Made by a program: the position numbers and the translations under genes
Notes under the pieces: model-generated
Database searches by the model: none
What the model was told of the DNA's origin: nothing
What the model saw: the letters and a program-made list of their open reading frames with translations, nothing else
Assembly (NCBI RefSeq): GCF_001279775.1
Contig: NZ_LGDG01000261.1
Coordinates: 34,747 to 98,746 of the forward strand
Source of the DNA: Streptomyces sp. MMG1533
GTDB lineage: Bacteria; Actinomycetota; Actinomycetes; Streptomycetales; Streptomycetaceae
DNA: 64,000 nucleotides
Reading direction: 5' to 3'
In this document: piece by piece, positions 58,389-64,000 of the stretch
Position numbering within the stretch: position 1 is the first letter of the stretch
How the letters are laid out: every line of letters starts with the position of its first letter

Positions 58389-59435
58389 TCAGACGTTCTC
58401 CACGGCAGTGGGGGAGACGTCGTTCGTGCGACGCCTGCGCACCGCCCAGAACACCGTGCTGCCCGCGACGACCGTGACGCCGACACCGATCACGCCGGCG
58501 AGGCCGCCGGAGAGACGGGCGTCCTCGACGTCCGTGACGCCGTAGTCGGCGAGCGGGGAGTCCGCGTTCGCGTGCTCCTCGGCCTTCGCGTCGATGCCCT
58601 TGTCGGCTGCGACCTTCTCCAGGCCGTCGGGGTCGGCGGAGGCGTAGAAGCTGGCGAACCCGGCGAGGAGGAGGGACGTGACCAGGCCGGCGATCCACAC
58701 CTTGCGGTGGGAGCGGGCGGCCACGGGGGCCGGTTCCGCCGCGGGGACGTCGACGAGCTCGCCGTTGACCCGCAGCTTGAGCTTCTGCTGGAGGCCGCGG
58801 GCGCCGTACACGAGGTCCGGGCGTACGGCGATGACGGCGCCGACGGTCAGGGCGGTGATCGCGGCCTCGCCGATGCCGATGAGGACGTGTACGCCGATCA
58901 TGGCGGTGGCGACCTTGCCGATGGAGACGTCGGTGGTGCCGCCGAGCCAGTAGAGGAAGGTGAAGGCGAGGGCCGCGGCCGGCACGGAGAGCAGGGCGGC
59001 GACGAAGGAGGCGACGGTGATGGAGCGCCGCTTGCGGGGCAGGACCTTCACCAGCCCGCGGAAGACGGCGTAGGCGACGACCGTCGTGACGATCGCCATG
59101 TCCGTGATGTTCACGCCGAGCGCGGTCAGGCCGCCGTCCGCGAACAGGATGCCCTGCATGAGCAGGACCACGGAGATGCACAGAACCCCTGTGCAGGGGC
59201 CGACGAGTATCGCCGCGAGGGCGCCGCCGAGCAGATGTCCGCTTGTTCCCGCCGCTACGGGGAAGTTGAGCATCTGTACGGCGAAGATGAACGCGGCCAC
59301 CAGGCCGGCCAGCGGCGCGGTGCGTTCGTCCAGCTCGCGGCGCGCGCCGCGCAGGCTCACGGCGACGGCGGCCGCAGCGACCGCTCCGGTCGCCACGGAG
59401 ATGGGGGCGTCGATGAATCCGTCAGGCACATGCAC
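58389..59435 (-). CDS. cbiM: fused CbiM-CbiN nickel/cobalt ECF substrate-binding protein
   Basis: 348 residues from GTG 59435, beginning with the family-defining VHVPDGFIDAP: the N-terminal Met-His is needed for metal binding. CbiM has 7 helices (FAVQMLNFPVAAGTSGHLLG about residues 50-69). After residue about 225 comes a linker and a PDGLE/CbiN-like part (ADPDGLEKVAADKGIDAKAE) with two helices. It binds Ni2+ or Co2+ for the CbiQO module; the three genes form one operon. A Nur-type box at 59456 points to nickel-responsive control. No cobalamin riboswitch is seen in the 180-bp leader. Confidence 0.93.
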   Translation of the reverse strand: MHVPDGFIDAPISVATGAVAAAAVAVSLRGARRELDERTAPLAGLVAAFIFAVQMLNFPVAAGTSGHLLGGALAAILVGPCTGVLCISVVLLMQGILFADGGLTALGVNITDMAIVTTVVAYAVFRGLVKVLPRKRRSITVASFVAALLSVPAAALAFTFLYWLGGTTDVSIGKVATAMIGVHVLIGIGEAAITALTVGAVIAVRPDLVYGARGLQQKLKLRVNGELVDVPAAEPAPVAARSHRKVWIAGLVTSLLLAGFASFYASADPDGLEKVAADKGIDAKAEEHANADSPLADYGVTDVEDARLSGGLAGVIGVGVTVVAGSTVFWAVRRRRTNDVSPTAVENV

Positions 59436-59455
59436 CGTTCGATGATAGTGGCTTG

Positions 59456-59472
59456 TTGCGAACGAGTTGCAA
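59456..59472 (-). promoter_or_regulatory. Nur-box-like operator upstream of cbiM
   Basis: TTGCGA-N5-TTGCAA (on the plus strand 59456-59461 and 59467-59472) matches the published Streptomyces Nur box TTGCAA-N5-TTGCAA with one mismatch. It lies 20 bp before the cbiM GTG. Nur represses nickel uptake genes when nickel is plentiful. Confidence 0.65.
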
Positions 59473-59615
59473 GAGAGACGCATTACGAACAGCCATACGC
59501 AGTCATGAGCAAGCTGTGTGGCCCCAGGGGCGGAATCCGGGAAATATGCGACGCTTGGTGGGGGATCGGATGCACAGCTTCCGCACAAGTTACACAGCGT
59601 GAGAGGGCCGTCACG

Positions 59616-59990
59616 ATGTCTGTAGTCGAACAGTACGCGCGAGCCCACATCGTTTCGGACGTGGACATCGTGGAGGACGAGGCGGTCCCCGTGATCCTGC
59701 GGTACGACCCCGAGGCCGACCCGCGTTCGGTAAGGGTCGGTCTGCCCAGCACCCACGACGAGTGGACCTTCTCACGCTCACTTCTCGAACAGGGCCTGCG
59801 CGCCCCGGCCGGCAGCGGAGAGGTCCGCGTGTGGCCGTGCGGGCGGGTGCAGGCCGTGGTCGAGTTCCACTCCGAGCAGGGCGTCTCGGTGGTCCAGTTC
59901 GAGACGAAGGCACTGCTCAGGTTCCTGCGGCGGACGTACATGGCGACCCCGGTGGGATCCCGGGAGTCAGCCGCCCGTCTTCAGCAGTGA
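59616..59990 (+). CDS. ssgE: SsgA-like sporulation protein, probable SsgE
   Basis: 124 residues, the full length of SsgA-like proteins. VPVILRYDPEADPRSVRVGL (about residues 24-43) and WTFSRSLLEQGL (about 50-61) are family hallmarks, with the acidic EDEAVPV before them. SALPs act in septum placement and spore-wall processing only in sporulating actinomycetes. Position before two PBP genes equals SCO3158 (SsgE), which affects autolytic spore separation (from memory). The ATG is clear. Its last 24 bp overlap the convergent PBP gene. Confidence 0.88.
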   Translation: MSVVEQYARAHIVSDVDIVEDEAVPVILRYDPEADPRSVRVGLPSTHDEWTFSRSLLEQGLRAPAGSGEVRVWPCGRVQAVVEFHSEQGVSVVQFETKALLRFLRRTYMATPVGSRESAARLQQ

Positions 59991-61649
59991 CGCCACGATC
60001 GGACCGGCCGTGTCACCGCCGTGGCCGCCCTGCTGGACCACACCCGCGGCCGCGAGGTCACCCCGGTACGCGGTGAACCAGCCGTTCGGCTTCTTCTGGC
60101 CGTCGACCTCCGCCGAGCCCGTCTTCGCGCCGACGTTCCCGGTGACCCCGGACATCGCCTCCGCGGCCGTGCCGTAGGCCGCCGTGTACGCCATCAGCTC
60201 CCGCAGCTGGGAGAGGGTGCCCGCGGACATCGTGCGCGAGGCCGTCGCCAGCGTGCGGTTGTCGACCGACGGGGACACCAGGTAGGGCTGCTTGAAGGTG
60301 CCGGACTCGACGGTCGCCGACACCGACGCCATGTTCAGCGGGTTCATACGGACCGCGCCCTGTCCGATGAGCGAGGCCGCCATCTGGGCCGCGCTCTGCA
60401 CCGGCACCGAGCCGTCGAAGGACGGCACGCCGATGGCCCAGTTGTTCATGGAGAGGCCGAAGACCTGCTGGGCCTGCTCGGTGAGGTCGCTGTTCTCCAG
60501 GTCGGGCGCCTGGCTGATGAAGGCGGTGTTGCAGGAGCGGGCGAAGCTCGCCTTGAAGGTGCCGCCCTTGATCTGGAACTTGTCGTCGTTCTGGAACTTC
60601 CAGCCGCCGTACGTGAAGTACTTCGGGCAGGGGTGCGCCTTGTCCGCCGACGCCAGCCCCTTCTCGATCAGCAGCGAGGAGGTGATGACCTTCATCGTGG
60701 AGCCCGGGGCGAGGGAGCCCTGGAAGGCGGTGTTGAAGCCGTGGGAGGCGTTCGCGACCGCCAGGATCTCGCCGGTCGACGGCCGCAGCACCACGACCGA
60801 CGACCGCGCCTTCTTGGCCACCTGCGCCTCGGCCGCCGTCTGGAGCGTCGGGTTCAGGGTCGTCTTCACGGTGCCCGGCGTGCCCTTGCTCAGTTCCAGC
60901 AGGGTCTTGTCGGATGCCTTCGACGACTTCGCCGACTTGCCGCGGACGACACGGAGCTCGATGCCCGCCTTGCCGCCGGCCGTCTTGCCGTACTTCTCGC
61001 GCAGCCCGTCGAGGACCGCGCCCAGCGACGGGTACTTGGCCTCGGTCAGCTCGCCGCCGTCCCGGTCGACCGCCTTGATCGGCGGGGTCCCGGACTCGCC
61101 GGTGACCAGGGTGTCGCCGTCCTGGAGGTCGGGGTGCAGGACGGCGGAGTGCCAGTCGACCAGCGGCTTTCCGTCGCTGGTGCCGCGGACGACGGTGAGG
61201 GCGCTGTCGTACGCCAGCGGCTTCTCGGTGCCCTTGTACGACACCGTCCCCTTCACGGAGAAGGGGACCTTGTCGCCGGTGCGGGTGCCCGCGGTGAGCG
61301 TGACGCCCGTGATGTGGGCGTCCTTGATGTAGCCGGTCAGCAGGGCGGTCGCCGACTTCGAGTCGTCCGTGGCGGCGGCCGCCGCGGCCACCTTGCCCTG
61401 CTGCCAGGCCCTGAGGAACGTCTGCGCGGCGGTGGTGACCTCGGTCGCCGAGAGGGGGCCGGACGGGATGTCCTTCGCCTTGTCATCGGCGGTGGCGGAC
61501 GTCGGCTGCGTCCGGTCGTCGGCCGCCGCCCCGCCGCCGAACAGCGCGTACACGCCGAAGCCGACGCCGCCGACGACCACGGCGATCATCCCGCCGACCA
61601 CGGCGGGCTTGGTCTTCCGTCGCTCGGCGACGCGCCTTCTGTTACCCAC
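59967..61649 (-). CDS. penicillin-binding protein, class B-type transpeptidase (PBP A)
   Basis: 560 residues. One N-terminal anchor helix (about residues 18-40) precedes an NTF2-like MecA_N-type domain (about 65-175) and a dimer-like region. The transpeptidase core has the active-site Ser317 in SLAPGSTMKVITS, the SxN motif in FARSCNTAF, and Lys509 in GAKTGSAEVDG. It cross-links peptidoglycan outside the membrane. With the next gene it forms a tandem pair of paralogues. Adjacent ssgE suggests a sporulation-related wall function. Start ATG at 61649. Confidence 0.93.
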   Translation of the reverse strand: MGNRRRVAERRKTKPAVVGGMIAVVVGGVGFGVYALFGGGAAADDRTQPTSATADDKAKDIPSGPLSATEVTTAAQTFLRAWQQGKVAAAAAATDDSKSATALLTGYIKDAHITGVTLTAGTRTGDKVPFSVKGTVSYKGTEKPLAYDSALTVVRGTSDGKPLVDWHSAVLHPDLQDGDTLVTGESGTPPIKAVDRDGGELTEAKYPSLGAVLDGLREKYGKTAGGKAGIELRVVRGKSAKSSKASDKTLLELSKGTPGTVKTTLNPTLQTAAEAQVAKKARSSVVVLRPSTGEILAVANASHGFNTAFQGSLAPGSTMKVITSSLLIEKGLASADKAHPCPKYFTYGGWKFQNDDKFQIKGGTFKASFARSCNTAFISQAPDLENSDLTEQAQQVFGLSMNNWAIGVPSFDGSVPVQSAAQMAASLIGQGAVRMNPLNMASVSATVESGTFKQPYLVSPSVDNRTLATASRTMSAGTLSQLRELMAYTAAYGTAAEAMSGVTGNVGAKTGSAEVDGQKKPNGWFTAYRGDLAAAGVVQQGGHGGDTAGPIVASLLKTGG

Positions 61650-61744
61650 AGCCTTCGATCCTCCGCAAGATCCCCAGGGTCCCCGTTGCCCTCATCCACC
61701 TCAACGACGACACCACCCTAGGGTCCCGTCCTGTGGGGGTGACT

Positions 61745-63385
61745 TCAGCCGGCAGCTCGTAGCACATCTGCGACAATCGGGCCCGCCGCGTCGCCGCCGT
61801 GTCCGCCCTCCTCGGTCATGGCCGCCGCCGCCACGTCGTTGCGGAAGCCGGTGAACCAGCTGTTGGACACGGCCTGCCCGTCGACCTCGGCGGAGCCGGT
61901 CTTCGCGCCGATGTCCCCGCCGAGCGCGGCCATCGCCTGTCGGGCGGTGCCCTGGGTCGCGGTGAGCCGCATCATCTGCTTGAGCTGGGCGGCGGTGTTG
62001 TACGGCAGCCCCTTGGCGGTGGCCAGTTGGCGGTCGTCGAGCTTCGGCGACACCAGGTAGGGCTGGCGGAAGTCGCCGGTGATGGCGGTGGCCGTCACGG
62101 AGGCCATGTTCAGCGGGTTCATCTGGACCTGCCCCTGGCCGATGGCGTTGGCCGCGCGGTCCGGGCCGCCGGAGGCGGGGACACGGCCGTCGAAGGAGAC
62201 GACGCCGGTCTTCCAGTCCAGGCCGATCCCGAAGCGCGTTTGGGCCTCCGTGGTCAACGACTCGTCGCTCAGCGGCTTCTCGTCGACGAGTTTGACGAAG
62301 GCGGTGTTGCAGGACCGCATGAAGCTGTTGGCGAGCGTGGCGTTCAGGTTGGGCTTCATGCCCGTGAGGTTCTTGAAGGTCTGGCTCTGCCACACGGCGG
62401 TGTTCTCGCAGGGCGCCGGGCCGTTCATCGAGGTCACGCCGTTGTCTATGAGCATCGCGGCGGTGACGATCTTCATCGTGGAGCCGGGCGCGACCGTGCC
62501 CTCGAAGGCCGCGTTGAAGGCGTCCTTACGGTTGTTGGCCACCGCCAGCACCTCACCGGTACTGGGCTTGACGGCGACGACCGACGACTGGGCGTACCGC
62601 TTGACGGCCTTCTCCGCCGCGGCCTGCGCGGTCGCGCTGAGCGTGGTCTCCAGCTTGCCCGGCCTGCCCTCGACGAGGGTCAGCAGCGGGGTGTCGGCGG
62701 CGCCCTCGGTCGCGTGGTGGATCACCAGTTCGATGCCCGGAGTGCCGCCGGCCTTGTCGCCGTACTTGGCACGCAGTGCGTCCAGGATCGGCCCGAGGGA
62801 GGGGTACTTCTCCTTCGTCAGCTCGGTCCCGTTCCGGTCGACGGCCTCGATCGGCGGGTTCGCGGACTCCTCGGTGACCAGGGTGTCGTCCCGCTGCAAC
62901 TCGGGATGGATCACGGAGGGCTGCCAGTCCACCAGTGCCCGCCCGGTGGTGATGCCGCGCACGACGGTCAGCTCGCTCTTGTACGTCAGCGGCTTGGACT
63001 TCCCGTCGTACGACACCTTCGCCTTCACCGTGTAGGGCACCGTCGCGCCCGACGCCGTACCGGGGGTGATCTTCACCTCGCCGATGTGGGCGGCCCCGCC
63101 GTACGCCGTCAGCAGCGGCTCGGCCGCCGTGTCGTTGTTCGTGTACGCCGCCGCGTCGGCCGCGTCGCCCTTCTCCCAGGCCGCGAAGAACTTGGCGGTG
63201 GTCTCCTTGACCTCGTCCGCGCTCGGCGGCCCGCTCTTCACCGGCGCCGGCCCGGCCGCGCCCGTCGTTCCTGTTCCCCCGTCACCGTTCAGCGCGGACA
63301 CGACGTTGTACGCCCCGTACCCCGCGCCGCCGACCATCACGGCAAACACACTGCCGATGACGGCGGCCTTGACCCCCTTGCCCAT
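61745..63385 (-). CDS. penicillin-binding protein, class B-type transpeptidase (PBP B, paralogue)
   Basis: 546 residues from ATG 63385 (GGGGAAGC upstream). The anchor helix (about residues 7-29), MecA_N-like domain and motifs match the neighbour: Ser302 in TVAPGSTMKIVTA, MRSCNTAFVKL and Lys495 in GAKTGSAEVDG. The two proteins look clearly homologous from end to end, so an old gene duplication is likely. The genes are 95 bp apart on one strand. A perfect 18-bp palindrome lies 37 bp upstream of this start. Confidence 0.93.
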   Translation of the reverse strand: MGKGVKAAVIGSVFAVMVGGAGYGAYNVVSALNGDGGTGTTGAAGPAPVKSGPPSADEVKETTAKFFAAWEKGDAADAAAYTNNDTAAEPLLTAYGGAAHIGEVKITPGTASGATVPYTVKAKVSYDGKSKPLTYKSELTVVRGITTGRALVDWQPSVIHPELQRDDTLVTEESANPPIEAVDRNGTELTKEKYPSLGPILDALRAKYGDKAGGTPGIELVIHHATEGAADTPLLTLVEGRPGKLETTLSATAQAAAEKAVKRYAQSSVVAVKPSTGEVLAVANNRKDAFNAAFEGTVAPGSTMKIVTAAMLIDNGVTSMNGPAPCENTAVWQSQTFKNLTGMKPNLNATLANSFMRSCNTAFVKLVDEKPLSDESLTTEAQTRFGIGLDWKTGVVSFDGRVPASGGPDRAANAIGQGQVQMNPLNMASVTATAITGDFRQPYLVSPKLDDRQLATAKGLPYNTAAQLKQMMRLTATQGTARQAMAALGGDIGAKTGSAEVDGQAVSNSWFTGFRNDVAAAAMTEEGGHGGDAAGPIVADVLRAAG

Positions 63386-63422
63386 ACGGTGCTTCCCCTC
63401 CCCGTTGCGCCTTCCCCGCATC

Positions 63423-63440
63423 TTCTGAACGCGTTCAGAA
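63423..63440. promoter_or_regulatory. 18-bp perfect palindrome upstream of PBP B
   Basis: TTCTGAACGCGTTCAGAA is a perfect palindrome, 37 bp before the PBP start codon. A second inverted repeat GTTAC-N4-GTAAC is at 63475-63488. Candidate binding sites; the protein is unknown. Confidence 0.5.
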
Positions 63441-63628
63441 AGGCTGCCTGTGGGTGGCACTCTATGCGCAAGCTGTTACTGCCGTAACGGGTGTTTCCCT
63501 TTTGTTGAGCGAATGTGTGCGGATCCGTGCTGGGTACTCCGGGCGCCTTCTTCTGAGTACCGCTACTCATGCCCGGCCCTCCGCGCCCCGACCAAGCTGG
63601 TCCTACACCGACCAAGGGGGAGTCAATC

Positions 63629-63808
63629 GTGCGCAAGACCATCCTGGGCCTCGCACTGGCCGGAACAGCGGCCGCCGTACTGCTGACCGGCTGCTCGATG
63701 TCGATGGAGGACGCGAGCTGCGGCGGCGGCGAGTACGGCGTCATCGCCGTGGGCAGCACCGGCAGCGCCTGCGTACCCGACGACGAGGATCCGCCGAAGG
63801 GGTGGTGA
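63629..63808 (+). CDS. small lipoprotein (SCO0607-like), C-terminally short
   Basis: 59 residues from GTG 63629. The signal peptide KTILGLALAGTAAAVLLTGC has lipobox LTGC at residues 19-22. The mature part CSMSMEDASCGGGEYGVIAV with GSTGSACVPDDEDPPKGW is like the start of the SCO0607 lipoprotein family as I recall it, which is longer (over 90 residues, continuing with a Tyr/Pro-rich segment and a VYW motif). The stop comes right after PPKGW, so this copy may be truncated. Function unknown; surface exposed. Confidence 0.7.
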   Translation: MRKTILGLALAGTAAAVLLTGCSMSMEDASCGGGEYGVIAVGSTGSACVPDDEDPPKGW

Positions 63809-64000
63809 GCTGCTGCCGGTGGGCTGGGTTCTAGCGCGTTTTGGTGTGCAGGGGTGAGTGCTGGGTTCTTGTCTGGGTGGGTGTGGGTGCCCGGAACCGT
63901 TCCGGGGAGGGGAACGGTGGTTCCTGTGTCGAATGGGTGACCTTTGCGGGTGGTGTTCGTTGGGTGCGGTGAGGGGGCTTCACGGGGCGGGATTTTGGGG
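63809..64000. other. end of window, no feature recognised
   Basis: The 192 bp after the lipoprotein are rich in GGGT/GTGT runs with GGAACCGTTCC (63895-63905), a short palindrome. No gene start was recognised. Confidence 0.3.

Noticed and set aside
59436..59615. Cobalamin riboswitch upstream of cbiM
   Set aside because: No B12-box-like sequence is visible and the leader is too short; the Nur-like palindrome explains the region better.
63511..63540. GGGTAC at 63532 considered as a SigB-type promoter for the lipoprotein
   Set aside because: No GNNT -35 element with the required 14-16 base spacing was found upstream.

Overview
The window is a piece of a Streptomyces chromosome. The evidence is very high GC with G/C-ending codons, many GTG starts, 4-bp ATGA/GTGA overlaps between genes, and actinomycete-specific families (SsgA-like protein, DUF397/XRE pair, SepX, HrdD, DUF6227). 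From memory, the order hrdD - TetR - WYL - MFS - fruRKA ... mscL ... galU-moeA-moaC-moaB-rimJ-sepX ... ssgE - two PBPs matches the core region around SCO3206 down to SCO3156 of S. coelicolor. No rRNA, CRISPR array, insertion sequence or prophage was seen. There is one tRNA, Ala(CGC).

Layout. 0-8 kb: a partial MFS pump, a MarR/dioxygenase pair, a GNAT, hrdD behind a very good SigR-type promoter, a TetR gene with a 15-bp palindromic operator, a WYL regulator and a second MFS pump. 8-12.3 kb: the fructose PTS operon fruR-fruK-fruA, with an odd small ORF between fruK and fruA. 12.3-26.3 kb: envelope and housekeeping genes, including an L,D-transpeptidase lipoprotein, a P1 peptidase, LtrA, MscL, an SAF protein, MTA phosphorylase, an FmdB protein, an MFS transporter, a K+/H+ antiporter and a penicillin-acylase-type Ntn hydrolase. 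26.4-32.7 kb: folate cyclo-ligase, then the galU-moeA(glp)-moaC-moaB-rimJ-sepX array and tRNA-Ala. The moeA/sepX pair is the likely counterpart of the corynebacterial Glp/GlpR cell-division module.

32.9-39.5 kb: an SGNH esterase, a GNAT, exonuclease III, and a MerR regulator divergent from a BVMO - hydrolase - SDR operon that looks like the front of the mycobacterial mymA operon. 39.5-46.4 kb: tricorn protease, then a TetR/MMPL exporter pair with two palindromic operators. 46.4-52.3 kb is the most accessory-looking part: MarR, GNAT, a HATPase, XRE and DUF397 genes, a P-loop ATPase, a BtrH-like acyltransferase/peptidase fold and a DUF1444/Imm49 protein. 52.3-64 kb: YbaK, EamA, a ridA gene broken by a 41-bp repeat, ohr/ohrR, a Ni/Co ECF transporter (cbiMN-Q-O) behind a good Nur-box match, ssgE, two tandem class B-type PBPs and a short lipoprotein.

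The most interesting observations are: (i) a 41-bp interspersed repeat that disrupts ridA and sits in frame in the N-terminus of cbiQ; (ii) three fresh tandem duplications within 6.6 kb (heptamer x11, 44 bp x3 across overlapping convergent stop codons, 15 bp x3 in a BVMO tail); (iii) a bracketed, TTA-containing small ORF inside the fructose operon; (iv) the Nur box before cbiM; and (v) the XRE/DUF397/ATPase/BtrH/Imm49 island.
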